In this document: in pieces, positions 35,609-47,468 of the stretch
Position numbering within the stretch: the stretch's first letter is position 1
Layout: every line of letters begins with the position of its first letter
NCBI GenBank assembly: GCA_949285135.1
Contig: CASDXO010000006.1
Location: forward strand, 114,639 to 178,638
From: an uncultured Phascolarctobacterium sp.
Lineage (GTDB): Bacteria; Bacillota; Negativicutes; Acidaminococcales; Acidaminococcaceae
Direction of reading: 5' to 3'
DNA length: 64,000 bases
Made by a program: the position numbers and the translations under genes
Notes under the pieces: model-generated
What the model saw: only the letters and a program-made list of their open reading frames with translations
Database searches by the model: none
What the model was told of the DNA's origin: nothing

Positions 35609-35863
35609 ATGTCTGAAAATGCAATCATTACCGCTGCATCCGTAATCGGTGCAGGTCTCGTATGCTTGGGTGCAGCTGCTGGCGCTGGTGTTGGTAACGG
35701 CAACATGTGCGGCAAATCTATTGAATCTATGGCTCGTCAACCTGAAGAAGCTGGTAAGATCTTTACCAACATGCTGGTTTGCGTAGGTTTGATCGAATCC
35801 ATGCCTATCCTTTGCTACGTTATTGCAATCGTACTTGTATTTGCTAACCCCTTCATTAAATAA
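35609..35863 (+). CDS. atpE: ATP synthase subunit c
   Basis: An 84-residue hairpin subunit of the rotor ring. The loop SMARQPEEAGK and the ion-carrying Glu in GLIESMPILCYVIA are clear. Compared with Na+ rings (Q, ES, Y set), Glu and the following Ser are kept, but the Gln of helix 1 is Asn (GVGNGN) and the Tyr is Leu, so ion choice is uncertain. ATG 35609 is used because AAAGGA is too close to the ATG at 35600. Codon use is biased, as in highly expressed genes. Confidence 0.95.
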   Translation: MSENAIITAASVIGAGLVCLGAAAGAGVGNGNMCGKSIESMARQPEEAGKIFTNMLVCVGLIESMPILCYVIAIVLVFANPFIK

Positions 35864-35901
35864 TTATTTTGCAAGAATTTACGAAAAGGAGAGTGCTATA
35901 A

Positions 35902-36384
35902 TTGGTTAATTTTAACGCAACACTTATCGCGCAGATCCTGAACTTTTTGATTCTTGTTTTCGTTCTTGCAAAATTTGCTTACAAACCTGTTGTAAGAATT
36001 ATGGATGAACGTAAGAACAAAATTGCTGGGGATTTGGAAGCTGCTGAAAAAGCTAAAGACGAAGCTGAAGCTGTTAAAGCAGAATATGCCGCTAAACTGG
36101 CAAATGCAAGACAAGAAGCACAGGCTATCATTGACAATGCCCGCAAAACTGCGCAGGCTGCACACGATAAAATCGTGGCTGAAACTAAAGCTGAACAAGA
36201 TCAGATTATTGCTACTGCAAAAGAAGCAATTGCTCTGGAAAAGAAAAAAGCTATGGACGATATCCGCGTTCAAGTTATCAGCCTTAGCATGATTGCTGCT
36301 GGCAAGATTGTTGAACAAAAATTAGGTTCTGAAGAAGATAAAAAACTGGCTGGCGAAATTGTTGACTCTATCCTGAAAAAATAA
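35902..36384 (+). CDS. atpF: ATP synthase subunit b
   Basis: A 160-residue peripheral-stalk subunit: one N-terminal membrane helix (ATLIAQILNFLILVFVLAKF), then a long charged alpha-helix. TTG at 35902 follows AAAAGGAGAG. The usual neighbour, a separate delta gene, is missing; only 91 bases lie between this gene and the alpha gene. Confidence 0.93.
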   Translation: MVNFNATLIAQILNFLILVFVLAKFAYKPVVRIMDERKNKIAGDLEAAEKAKDEAEAVKAEYAAKLANARQEAQAIIDNARKTAQAAHDKIVAETKAEQDQIIATAKEAIALEKKKAMDDIRVQVISLSMIAAGKIVEQKLGSEEDKKLAGEIVDSILKK

Positions 36385-36475
36385 TTTTGCTGCTTTCCCA
36401 TTAGGCCGGACGCACTTTGCTGACAGTTGCGAAGTCAGTAAATAAGAGCCGGTATTCGGAGGTGATTGGTACAAT

Positions 36476-38311
36476 ATGAAGAGTGAAGAAAACATTGCTT
36501 TAATTAAGCAAGAATTATCCGACTTCAAAATGGATCTTGGTTCTATCAAAGAACTTTTAGACGTAAATGTTACCACAGCTAAAAAATTAACTGTTGATGA
36601 GTATCAATCCATTTCTGCAATTCTCACTGAAAAACTGGGCCGCGAAATCTTTTTGAACAAAAAAGTTGACCCGGCTATCCTGGGCGGCATCATCGTTCAG
36701 GTTGGCGATAAAGTATATGATGCTTCCGCTCTCCGTAAACTGAAGAAGATGGAAGTTGTTATGAGTGGTATCGACATTCATGACTATGCTTTGGACAAAC
36801 CGGAAGAGATGACTGACGCTCTCAGTGCCAAACTTGAGAATTACAATGTGGATGCTGATCTTGAAGAAGTTGGTATCGTAGAAAAAATCGGTGACGGTAT
36901 CGCAACCGTAATCGGTATGAAAAATGCCATGGCAGGCGAACTGGTTGAGCTCCCCCACAACGTATCCGGCATGGTTCTGAACCTGAACCCTGATTCCGTA
37001 GGTATCGTTCTTATGGGCGGTGAAACCAAGATCAAGGAAGGCGACCTGGTTCGTCGTACCGGCCGTATCATGGAAGTTCCTGTAGGTGAAAACCTGCTGG
37101 GCCGCGTTGTAAGCGCACTGGGTGATCCGATCGATGGCAAAGGTGAAATCGTAGCTGCTGCTCATCGTCCTGTTGAATCTCCTGCACACGGTATTGCAGA
37201 CCGTCAATCCGTTGACACTCCGCTGCAGACCGGTATTAAATGTATCGACGCACTTGTTCCTATCGGACGTGGTCAGCGCGAACTTATCATCGGCGACCGT
37301 GGTACCGGTAAGACTGCAGTTGCAATCGACACCATCATCAACCAAAAAGGCCTTGGCGTAATCTGCATTTATGTAGCTATCGGCCAAAAGGCTTCCAACA
37401 TTGCCCGTATCGTTCGTACCCTTGAACAACACGGTGCTATGGAATACACCATCATTGTTGCTGCAACCGCAGCAGATTCTGCTCCGCTGCAGTATCTGGC
37501 TCCGTATGCAGGCGTAACAATGGCAGAATACTTCATGGATCAGGGCAAAGACGTTCTGTGCGTATATGACGACCTGTCCAAACATGCTGTTGCATATCGT
37601 GCAATGTCCCTGCTGCTCCGCCGTCCTCCCGGACGTGAAGCTTATCCTGGCGACGTATTCTATTTGCATTCCCGTCTGCTGGAACGTGCTGCTAAACTGA
37701 ACAATACCGAGCTGAAAGGCGGTTCTATTACCGCTCTGCCGATTATTGAAACTCTGGCAGGCGACGTAGGCGGCTTTATTCCGACCAACGTTATTTCCAT
37801 TACCGACGGCCAGATCTTCCTGGAATCCGAACTGTTCTATTCCGGTATCCGTCCGGCAATCAACTCCGGTCTGTCCGTATCCCGCGTAGGCGGTGCTGCT
37901 CAGATCAAAGCTATGAAATCCGTTGCAGGTACCCTGCGTCTGGATCTGGCACAATACCGCGAACTGGCAGCATTTGCTCAGTTTGCTTCCGACCTTGATA
38001 AAGCTACCAAAGCACAGCTTGACCGCGGTCAGCGTCTGACCGAGCTTTTGAAACAAGGTCAATATTGCCCGCTGCCGGTTGAAAAACAGGTTATGGCAAT
38101 CTATCTTGGTACCAAAGGATATCTTGATGATGTAGCTGTTAAAGATGTAAACCGTTGCGAAAAAGAATTCCTTGATTTCATGGATGCAAACCATCCGGAA
38201 ATCGGCGGCGACATCCGCAGCAGCAAAAAAATCAGTGATGAGAATGAAGAAGCATTGAAGAAAGCTATCGCCGAGTTCAAGGAAACTTTTGTTGCCAGTG
38301 AAGCGAGGTGA
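36476..38311 (+). CDS. atpA: ATP synthase alpha subunit with a delta C-terminal domain at its N-terminus
   Basis: A 611-residue protein, about 108 longer than usual alpha subunits. Residues about 1-22 ([14 protein letters not shown]) resemble an alpha N-terminal helix. Residues 30-96 match the C-terminal domain of delta ([15 protein letters not shown], then [21 protein letters not shown]). From 108 ([17 protein letters not shown]) a complete alpha follows, with GDRGTGKT near 275-285 and [16 protein letters not shown] later. No other delta gene is in the operon and the six-helix delta N-terminal domain is absent. The ATG at 36476 has GGAGGTG upstream; a weak internal start near the Met at 96 cannot be excluded. 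If fused as read, each F1 would carry three delta-like domains. Confidence 0.93.
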   Translation: MKSEENIALIKQELSDFKMDLGSIKELLDVNVTTAKKLTVDEYQSISAILTEKLGREIFLNKKVDPAILGGIIVQVGDKVYDASALRKLKKMEVVMSGIDIHDYALDKPEEMTDALSAKLENYNVDADLEEVGIVEKIGDGIATVIGMKNAMAGELVELPHNVSGMVLNLNPDSVGIVLMGGETKIKEGDLVRRTGRIMEVPVGENLLGRVVSALGDPIDGKGEIVAAAHRPVESPAHGIADRQSVDTPLQTGIKCIDALVPIGRGQRELIIGDRGTGKTAVAIDTIINQKGLGVICIYVAIGQKASNIARIVRTLEQHGAMEYTIIVAATAADSAPLQYLAPYAGVTMAEYFMDQGKDVLCVYDDLSKHAVAYRAMSLLLRRPPGREAYPGDVFYLHSRLLERAAKLNNTELKGGSITALPIIETLAGDVGGFIPTNVISITDGQIFLESELFYSGIRPAINSGLSVSRVGGAAQIKAMKSVAGTLRLDLAQYRELAAFAQFASDLDKATKAQLDRGQRLTELLKQGQYCPLPVEKQVMAIYLGTKGYLDDVAVKDVNRCEKEFLDFMDANHPEIGGDIRSSKKISDENEEALKKAIAEFKETFVASEAR

Positions 38312-38318
38312 TTAACTG

Positions 38319-40644
<2,326 letters not shown>

Positions 40645-40645
<1 letters not shown>

Positions 40646-41064
40646 TGGCTACAGCATTTGCATTTGAAATTGTCACGCCGGATAAGATGCTTTTTACTTC
40701 TGAAGAAGTAACTTATGTTGGTTTCCGTGCGCTGTCCGGTAATATGGGCATCAAGGCACACCATGTGCCTGCTATTGCTTCTCTGGACATTGCTCCGCTG
40801 AAATGCGAATTTACTGATGGTACAGTAAAATATTTTGCCGTATGCGGCGGCTTCCTGGAAATGCAGGATAACAAATGCACCGTATTAGCTACTATTGCAG
40901 AACCGGGCGAAGATATCGACCGGGCACGTGCAAATGCAGCTAAGGAACGTGCTGAAGCTCGTCTTGCTGCCAAAAGCGAAAACCTTGATGTAGAACGTGC
41001 TGAAATGGCTCTGAAAAGAGCGCTCACTCGTCTGCGCATTTGTGAACTTACTGGTAAAAAGTAA
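40645..41064 (+). CDS. atpC: ATP synthase epsilon subunit
   Basis: A 139-residue subunit: N-terminal beta sandwich (FEIVTPDKMLFTSEEV, LSGNMGIKAHHVPAIASL) and C-terminal two-helix arm (AKERAEARLA...RALTRLRI). Last gene of the operon before a terminator. Confidence 0.96.
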
Positions 41065-41081
41065 TCAAGAAAATGCAGAAA

Positions 41082-41116
41082 TACCCCACTCCGTACGGAG
41101 TGGGGTTATTTTTTTG
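41082..41116 (+). terminator. Terminator of the ATP synthase operon
   Basis: TACCCCACTCCG-TA-CGGAGTGGGGTTATTTTTTT. Confidence 0.9.
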
Positions 41117-41200
41117 AACAGAATGTGAAGGGGATAAGTTACTATTGCATAAATCAGACGCTTATAGTATGCTAATTATAACAAAGAGGAGGGCTGCGAG

Positions 41201-41386
41201 ATGTCTGACGTATTGGAAGGGCTGTCCGGAACTAAGATGCTGCATCTGAAGCAGGATATTGCCTATTTGAGAAAAACCATTGCTGAATGTACTGATGAAG
41301 AACAGAAAAAAATTCTGCGCCGCGAGCTGATGGAAAAAGAAACATATTATAATATTCTTGCGGATCGCCAAAGAGTGAATTTTTAA
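41201..41386 (+). CDS. Small conserved-looking coiled-coil protein, unknown function
   Basis: A 61-residue acidic/basic helical protein (DIAYLRKTIAECTDEEQKKIL near the centre) behind a strong AGGAGGG site, with its own terminator at 41386-41413. It is not recognised. It stands between atpC and murA. Confidence 0.6.
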   Translation: MSDVLEGLSGTKMLHLKQDIAYLRKTIAECTDEEQKKILRRELMEKETYYNILADRQRVNF

Positions 41387-41413
41387 TAGCCGGTATTAGT
41401 ACCGGTTATTTTT
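41386..41413 (+). terminator. Terminator after the 61-residue ORF
   Basis: AGCCGGTA-TTAG-TACCGGTTATTTTT. Confidence 0.75.
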
Positions 41414-41425
41414 ATGCTTTTACCG

Positions 41426-41455
41426 TTGAAAAATTATATTAAAAAATGATAAAAT
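41426..41455 (+). promoter_or_regulatory. Promoter of murA
   Basis: TTGAAA, 18 bp, TAAAAT. Confidence 0.5.
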
Positions 41456-41521
41456 AATTATTATGAATTGTTTTGTTAAATATAGATACAGATAGTCTGT
41501 TTGATATACGGGAGGATAATT

Positions 41522-42781
41522 TTGGAGAAGTTAGTAGTAAAAGGCGGCAGACGCCTGGTTGGCACGGTAAAGACAAGCGGTGCCAAAAATGCAGTACTGC
41601 CGATTATTGCCGCATCTATCCTGGGCATGACGCCAAGCCATCTGGATGAAGTGCCGATGCTGGAGGATGTGCATACAATCAGTGAAGTGCTTAAATGCCT
41701 GGGGCTTAAAGTTGACAGCTCACAGGAACATGTTCTTGATATAGACAGTACGGAAATTACTTCCTGCGAAGCGCCCTATGAACTGGTGCGCAATATGCGC
41801 GCTTCTTTTCTGGTAATGGGGCCGCTTTTGGCACGCAAGGGACATGCGCGTATTTCCATGCCTGGTGGCTGCGCTATTGGTGCCCGTCCTATTGACATTC
41901 ATCTTAAAGGCTTTGAGGCATTGGGAGTGAAGATAGAACAGGGACACGGTTATATTGAGGCAAGCGCTCCCAACGGACTGACTGGTACTACTATTTACTT
42001 TGATTTTCCCAGTGTCGGTGCAACGGAAAATATTATGATGGCAGCCGCTCTTGCCAAAGGGACTACCATTTTGGAAAATGCGGCTGAGGAACCGGAAATC
42101 GTCGATTTGGCCAATTATTTGAATAAAATGGGTGCCAAAGTACGTGGAGCCGGTACCAATGTAATTCGCATTGAGGGTGTAGAGTCGCTGCATGGCGCAG
42201 ATTACACAATTATCCCTGACCGTATTGAAGCAGGAACCTATATGATTGCTGCTGCCATGACTGGTGGCGACGTACTGATTGAAAATGTTCTGCCCGAGCA
42301 CCAAAAACCGCTGATTGCCAAGCTGCGTGAAGCAGGCGCTACGGTTATGGAGGACATTGACAAGGTACGGGTTATTGGTAACGGTACGCTTAAAGGCATT
42401 GATATCAAGACGTTGCCGTACCCTGGTTTTCCTACTGATATGCAGGCACAGCTGATGGCGATGATGGTGATTGCTGAGGGCAGGAGCAAGGTTACGGAAA
42501 CTGTTTTTGAAAACAGATTTATGCATGTAGTTGAACTCAACCGCATGGGCGCACATATTACGACAGAAGGACGCAGTGCTGTAATTGAAGGGCCGGCCAA
42601 GCTGACCGGCTGTGATGTGCGTGCAACGGATTTGCGTGCAGGTGCAGCCATGATTCTGGCCGGGCTTGTCGCCGAAGGTGTAACCATGATTGGCGATCTG
42701 CATCATATTGACCGCGGTTATGAAAATATCGTGACTAAGCTGAAAGCTTTGGGCGCAGATATAGAACGCGTTGAGATTTAG
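41522..42781 (+). CDS. murA: UDP-N-acetylglucosamine 1-carboxyvinyltransferase
   Basis: A 419-residue enzyme for the first committed step of peptidoglycan synthesis. [16 protein letters not shown] (Lys22 region), the catalytic Cys in [12 protein letters not shown] (near 115) and [16 protein letters not shown] are present; a Cys rather than Asp at the site predicts fosfomycin sensitivity. TTG 41522 is the start, with GGGAGG upstream. Confidence 0.96.
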   Translation: MEKLVVKGGRRLVGTVKTSGAKNAVLPIIAASILGMTPSHLDEVPMLEDVHTISEVLKCLGLKVDSSQEHVLDIDSTEITSCEAPYELVRNMRASFLVMGPLLARKGHARISMPGGCAIGARPIDIHLKGFEALGVKIEQGHGYIEASAPNGLTGTTIYFDFPSVGATENIMMAAALAKGTTILENAAEEPEIVDLANYLNKMGAKVRGAGTNVIRIEGVESLHGADYTIIPDRIEAGTYMIAAAMTGGDVLIENVLPEHQKPLIAKLREAGATVMEDIDKVRVIGNGTLKGIDIKTLPYPGFPTDMQAQLMAMMVIAEGRSKVTETVFENRFMHVVELNRMGAHITTEGRSAVIEGPAKLTGCDVRATDLRAGAAMILAGLVAEGVTMIGDLHHIDRGYENIVTKLKALGADIERVEI

Positions 42782-42802
42782 TTGGAAGACAGGAGATAGG
42801 AA

Positions 42803-43825
42803 ATGTTTAAAAGTACTGATATTGGTATTGATTTAGGTACTGCAAATATACTGGTATATGTTAAAGGCAAGGGCGTTGTTTTAAAGGAGCCTTCCGTTGT
42901 TGCTATTGATAAGGTGCGCAATAAGGTGCTGGCCGTGGGTGATGAAGCACGTGAGATGCTGGGACGCGCGCCTGGCAATATCGTGGCTATCCGTCCTTTA
43001 AAGGAAGGTGTTATTGCCAACTATACTATTACCCAGAAATTGCTGGCCTATGTTATTGAAAAAGTTGCCGGTAAATGCCTTTTCTTTAAGCCGCGTGTTA
43101 TGACCTGCGTTCCTATTGGCATTACCTCGGTGGAAAAACGTGCTGTTATGGAAGCAACCACCCAGGGGGGTGCAGCTAAGACCTATCTGATTGAAGAACC
43201 GCTGGCAGCAGCGCTTGGTGCAGGAATTGATATTTCTGTGCCGCGCGGAAATATGGTTGTCGATATTGGCGGCGGTACTACCGATATTGCCGTACTCAGC
43301 CTGGGAGGGATTGTTGTTTCTTCTTCCATACGTATCGGCGGTGACCATTTTGACGAAGCTATCGTCCGTTATGTCAAGAAAGTACATAATGTACTGATTG
43401 GTGAACGCACGGCAGAAGATATCAAAATTAATATTGCTACTGTTTCTCAAAACGGTCGCAGCAGCTCCATTACTGTACGCGGACGCGATATGGTTACCGG
43501 CCTGCCTACAACTTTCAGTGTCACCTCTGAAGACTGTCGTCTGGCACTTGAAGATTCTGTGGCTTCACTGGTGGCTACGGTGCGCGGCGTATTGGAAAAA
43601 TGCCCGCCGGAGCTGGCAGCAGATATTGTGGATAACGGCATCTATCTGACCGGCGGCGGAGCACTTTTAGATGGACTGGCTGAGATTATGGAGAAGGAAA
43701 CCGGCATCTGCACCCATGTGGCTGATAATGCTCTGGACTGTGTTGCACTTGGCACCGGTAAAGCGCTGGAAAGTCTGGATAAGCTGCATCCGGGAGCTAT
43801 CTATACTTCTTCTAATTTAGGTTAA
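42803..43825 (+). CDS. mreB: Rod-shape protein MreB/Mbl
   Basis: A 340-residue bacterial actin guiding cell-wall growth. ATP-binding motifs: GIDLGTANILVYVKGKG (phosphate 1), VVDIGGGTTDIAVLSLGG (phosphate 2) and LTGGGALLDGLAEIM (adenosine). Follows murA with a 21-base gap. No mreC/D follow, so it may be the Mbl-like paralogue. Confidence 0.95.
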   Translation: MFKSTDIGIDLGTANILVYVKGKGVVLKEPSVVAIDKVRNKVLAVGDEAREMLGRAPGNIVAIRPLKEGVIANYTITQKLLAYVIEKVAGKCLFFKPRVMTCVPIGITSVEKRAVMEATTQGGAAKTYLIEEPLAAALGAGIDISVPRGNMVVDIGGGTTDIAVLSLGGIVVSSSIRIGGDHFDEAIVRYVKKVHNVLIGERTAEDIKINIATVSQNGRSSSITVRGRDMVTGLPTTFSVTSEDCRLALEDSVASLVATVRGVLEKCPPELAADIVDNGIYLTGGGALLDGLAEIMEKETGICTHVADNALDCVALGTGKALESLDKLHPGAIYTSSNLG

Positions 43826-43840
43826 TTGATATTTGTGCGT

Positions 43841-43874
43841 AAATACACAGCTTTATGCTGTGTATTTTATTTTT
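43841..43874 (+). terminator. Terminator after mreB
   Basis: AAATACACAGC-TTTAT-GCTGTGTATTTTATTTTT. Confidence 0.85.
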
Positions 43875-43886
43875 CAGGAGGCGTCT

Positions 43887-45278
43887 ATGAATTTACATAA
43901 GCTTTGCGGTGTGTTTTTGGCTGCTGCCTGTTACATCATTCCGGCAGTGGCATCAGCTGCGCCGATAGAAAGTATCAGAAGCAGCATCAGTCCGGCCAGA
44001 GTCCGTCTGGTACTGGACAGTAAGGAAGCAATAAAATATAAGGCAGAAAAAGACGGTAAGGAATTAATCATAGAATTGCCGGAAAGTACGGCTAAAAAAC
44101 AGCAGCCGGCAGTAAAAGATCCGTTTATTAAAAAGGTCAGACTGGAGCCGGAGGGAAAAAACGGCAGCAGGTTGCAGATAACATTAGCGAAGGACTGTCA
44201 GTATAAAATATATCAGCTGACATCACCGGACAGGCTGGTTATTGATATTTTCCGTATCAATATTATCAGCCAGAGCAGACAGCTTGCCAAAGGTGTTACT
44301 TATACCTATTTGCAGGACGAGCTGAACGGCAAGCAGATACAGGCTTACCTTCTCAGTGTGGATAAAAAGGCTGATTACGAGCTGCGTCCTTTTTCTGCAG
44401 CAGGCAGCTATAATGGCCGCGGTTATGTGTCGAAAACAGCGGCGGCAAGAGGTCTGCTGGCAGCTGTTAATGCTTCGTATTTTGACAGTGATGGCTGGGT
44501 AATCGGTGTGGTTAAGGACAGAGGAGAGATTTACGCTATGGATGCCGCACCGCATAGCGGTTATATCAGCGATGGTAAAAAACAGGCAATTATCAAGGAT
44601 ATAGCCTATACCGGTACAGTGAAGCTATCTGACGGCAGGCAGCTTACACTGAAAGGCATTAACCGTGCGCGCATTGCTGAAGACCTTGTACTGTTTAATG
44701 AATATTATGCTCCGTCTACCCGTACCAACCAGTACGGCAGAGAGATAAAAATTCGCAATGGACGTGTTGTAGCTGTTTCAACAGCTGGTAATATGAGTAT
44801 TGAACCGGGCACACAGGTCATTTCCGGTCATGGCACTAATGCTGCGGCGCTGGCCAATGTGCGCGTGGGAGATAAAGTAAGCATAGCGGAAACCCTGGGA
44901 AGTGAAGAAGCAGATAAAGCGACAGTAGTTATTGGCGGCGGGCCGCTGCTTTTGGAAAACGGCCGGGTGGAAGTACGCAGCAAGGAAGAAAATATTGCTC
45001 CTGATATTGCCAGAGGGCGTGCGCCCAGAACCGCAGTCGGACTGAAAAAGGACGGTACGCTGCTGGTATTGGTGGTAGATGGGCGCAATGGCAATTCTTC
45101 GGGTCTTACCCTGGCTGAATTGGCCCAGTATTTACTGCGTCTGGGAGCACGGGATGCCGTTAATTTTGACGGCGGCGGCTCCAGTGTTATGGTAGTGGGG
45201 AAAAATATTGTCAACCGTCCTTCTGACGGCAGAGAACGCGCTGTAAGCATTGGAGCAGGACTCTTTCCGCGTAACTGA
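43887..45278 (+). CDS. Secreted phosphodiester glycosidase family protein with an AMIN-like N-terminal domain
   Basis: A 463-residue exported protein. A signal peptide (MNLHKLCGVFLAAACYIIPAVASA) leads to a beta-rich AMIN-like region (about 30-130: ISPARVRLVLDSKEAIKY, DRLVIDIFR). The C-terminal half is an NAGPA/phosphodiester-glycosidase domain: LAAVNASYFDSDGW, ARGRAPRTAVGLKKDG, NFDGGGSSVMVV. AMIN domains often bind the cell wall, so the enzyme may act on envelope glycans. AGGAGG lies before ATG 43887. Confidence 0.85.
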   Translation: MNLHKLCGVFLAAACYIIPAVASAAPIESIRSSISPARVRLVLDSKEAIKYKAEKDGKELIIELPESTAKKQQPAVKDPFIKKVRLEPEGKNGSRLQITLAKDCQYKIYQLTSPDRLVIDIFRINIISQSRQLAKGVTYTYLQDELNGKQIQAYLLSVDKKADYELRPFSAAGSYNGRGYVSKTAAARGLLAAVNASYFDSDGWVIGVVKDRGEIYAMDAAPHSGYISDGKKQAIIKDIAYTGTVKLSDGRQLTLKGINRARIAEDLVLFNEYYAPSTRTNQYGREIKIRNGRVVAVSTAGNMSIEPGTQVISGHGTNAAALANVRVGDKVSIAETLGSEEADKATVVIGGGPLLLENGRVEVRSKEENIAPDIARGRAPRTAVGLKKDGTLLVLVVDGRNGNSSGLTLAELAQYLLRLGARDAVNFDGGGSSVMVVGKNIVNRPSDGRERAVSIGAGLFPRN

Positions 45279-45359
45279 GATTGCTTGTCAAAGGTTATGT
45301 GAGGTTGTATAATTATTTTATACGAAAACTTTCAGTGTCTGCTGCGGGAGGTGCCTATA

Positions 45360-45668
45360 TTGAAGAAAAAATATCTGGCGGCATTTGCGGCGGCAGTCGC
45401 AGTGTTTGCGGCCGGATGTGTCTATCTGTATGGCAGTACAAAGTCTGCAGAACAAAAATCGGTGCTTAAAGGTACAGTGTGCGCTGAAGAGCTGGTGCAG
45501 GCAGGCATGAAGGTGCGAACAGGAGCCGTATTGGTCAGAGTACGTTCTGTAACAGGCAGCAGCATTGCTGCAGCACGGGCAGACAGGGACGGTACGGTGC
45601 ACCGTGTCCTGGTACAGCCAGGAGATACGGTCGTGCCGCAGCAGACTGTGGTTATTCTTGAAGAATGA
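45360..45668 (+). CDS. Membrane-anchored small protein with a biotinyl/lipoyl-like C-terminus
   Basis: About 102 residues: an N-terminal membrane anchor (KKKYLAAFAAAVAVFAAGCVYLYG) and a C-terminal part ADRDGTVHRVLVQPGDTVVPQQTVVILEE resembling the barrel-sandwich hybrid half of HlyD or biotinyl domains, but without a modifiable Lys. TTG 45360 is chosen because GGGAGG sits at the right distance. Its end overlaps the following open frame. Function unknown; perhaps it partners with the next, S55-type protein. Confidence 0.6.
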   Translation: MKKKYLAAFAAAVAVFAAGCVYLYGSTKSAEQKSVLKGTVCAEELVQAGMKVRTGAVLVRVRSVTGSSIAAARADRDGTVHRVLVQPGDTVVPQQTVVILEE

Positions 45669-45727
45669 GAAATTTTAAATCGGCGTGGGTTCCTACTGCG
45701 CCGGTTTTGTGGTATATAGGAGTTAAT

Positions 45728-47401
45728 ATGAAGCTGAAAACCTTAGTGACGGTATTTTTGCTTTGCTGCTGCAGTTGGGCGGCAGCGGCCAATGTGCCGT
45801 TAATGCCGGTTAAGGATCTGCAGCCAGGTATGCAGGGTATTGGTAAGACCGTTATCAGCGGCGATAAAATTGAAGATTTTAATGTGGAAATATTAGGCGT
45901 TAATGGCAGTGAAGCCACCGGGTACAGCATATTTGTGCGTTTATACGGTGATTTGATTGACAGGACGGGCGGCGTAGCACAGGGCATGAGCGGCAGCCCC
46001 GTTTATATAGATGGAAGACTGGTAGGCGCAGTAGCTTTTGGCAAGGCGTTTAACGATCCGCATTATTGCTTTTTGACACCAATCGGCAGTATGTTGAAAC
46101 TGCTGGATATGCCGCTGGCACATGACGGCGCTTTTGTGCCGCAGGGCACTTCGCTGCTGGCAGGCGGCTTCACACCGTCAGGGATGGAATATCTTCAGGA
46201 GCAGCTGCAAAGTGTAGGTCTGGAGGCTGTAAATGGCGGCAGCAGCGGCGATGCTCCGGGCAGTGATGTACTGCAGCCGGGCAGTGCTGTGGGGGTTTCC
46301 CTGATGGAGGGTGATATGTCTTTGGGAGCACTGGGTACTGTTACCTGGACTGATGATGAAGGGCATATCCTTGCTTTTGGGCATCCCTTTATGCAGCGCG
46401 GCGACAGCAGCTTTTTTATGAACAAGGTCTGGGTGCTGGGGTGTATACCCAATGTGCAAAGCAGCTATAAAGTAGGCAATATCGGCAAGGTAATCGGTAC
46501 TATCAATCAGGATAGAGCCAGCGGTATAGCCGGCATCCTTGGAAATGCTCCGCAGTCCATACCGGTATTTATTGCAGTAAGTGATACCGGGCGCGGCATC
46601 AATAGCAGCAGTCGCATTAATATAATAGAAGATGAAAAGCTGGTGCCTGTCATTTTAGATGCAGCTGTTTTTAATACGGTCAGCAAGACAGTAGACCGTA
46701 ATGGCGGCGGTACTGCCAAATTACATTTTGAAATTACCGGAGTGGACAGCAATAAACAACAGGTGCTGATAGACAGAGATAACATGTATTATGCAGCTGA
46801 CAATCTGCTTAAATCCATCAATGGTGAACTGGTGGAAGCTGCCAATATCCTGACGCAGAATAAATTTGAACAGGTTGATATTTATGGTATAAGTGTTACA
46901 GCGGAAGTCAGCGAAGATGTACAGGTAGCCGAAATTCTCAGGGTTACACCGCAAAAGCGCGAGGTAAAACCGGGAGAGAAACTTTTAATCGATGTGGTAC
47001 TTAAACCTTACCGCGGTGCAGAATTTACCGAAACCATTCCGTTTGTTGTTCCCAAAAATCATCCGGGCGGCAAATTGGCTTTAAGTGTGCGCGGCGGCAG
47101 TTCTCTGGCATGGATTCAGAACCTGCTGCGCAAGCAGAAGGAAGAAGGCCTGCCGGCACCTAAAAAAGAAGTAAGGTATAAACTGGCGGATTTTATTAAG
47201 AATTTCAATGAAGCGGATAAAAATAACGAGCTGATTGTCGATGTTTCGGCAGCACCGAATCTTAACCAGCCGTCAGAAAAAAATATTGCCGATGATGCCG
47301 GTTTTGCCGGTATGCTGAAAGGCAGTCCTTATAAACAGAAAACAGCCTTTGATTTTATTATTGACGGCGAAAGTGAATTCGTTATTGACGTAAGAAAATA
47401 A
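45728..47401 (+). CDS. SpoIVB-like S55 family secreted peptidase domain protein
   Basis: A 557-residue exported protein: signal peptide (MKLKTLVTVFLLCCCSWAAA), then an S55 domain with VKDLQPGMQGIGKTVI and the serine loop GVAQGMSGSPVYIDGRLVGAVAF (near 95-115), and the distal GHILAFGHPFMQ motif near 220. Sporulation SpoIVB cuts SpoIVFA; here no sporulation genes are present, and the long C-terminal region (300-557) is unlike SpoIVB. It lies before mlaEFD, so an envelope role is likely. Confidence 0.85.
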   Translation: MKLKTLVTVFLLCCCSWAAAANVPLMPVKDLQPGMQGIGKTVISGDKIEDFNVEILGVNGSEATGYSIFVRLYGDLIDRTGGVAQGMSGSPVYIDGRLVGAVAFGKAFNDPHYCFLTPIGSMLKLLDMPLAHDGAFVPQGTSLLAGGFTPSGMEYLQEQLQSVGLEAVNGGSSGDAPGSDVLQPGSAVGVSLMEGDMSLGALGTVTWTDDEGHILAFGHPFMQRGDSSFFMNKVWVLGCIPNVQSSYKVGNIGKVIGTINQDRASGIAGILGNAPQSIPVFIAVSDTGRGINSSSRINIIEDEKLVPVILDAAVFNTVSKTVDRNGGGTAKLHFEITGVDSNKQQVLIDRDNMYYAADNLLKSINGELVEAANILTQNKFEQVDIYGISVTAEVSEDVQVAEILRVTPQKREVKPGEKLLIDVVLKPYRGAEFTETIPFVVPKNHPGGKLALSVRGGSSLAWIQNLLRKQKEEGLPAPKKEVRYKLADFIKNFNEADKNNELIVDVSAAPNLNQPSEKNIADDAGFAGMLKGSPYKQKTAFDFIIDGESEFVIDVRK

Positions 47402-47468
47402 ATTAGTCAAATAAAAGACATAATTTTGTAGTATACTAAAAGCATAAAATACCGGAGAGGAATCCAAA

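Noticed and set aside
36587..38194. Long open frame antisense to atpA (535 codons)
   Set aside because: It mirrors a highly expressed, codon-biased gene; no ribosome site or family resemblance. The same holds for the 424-codon frame antisense to the mutase (18390-19664).
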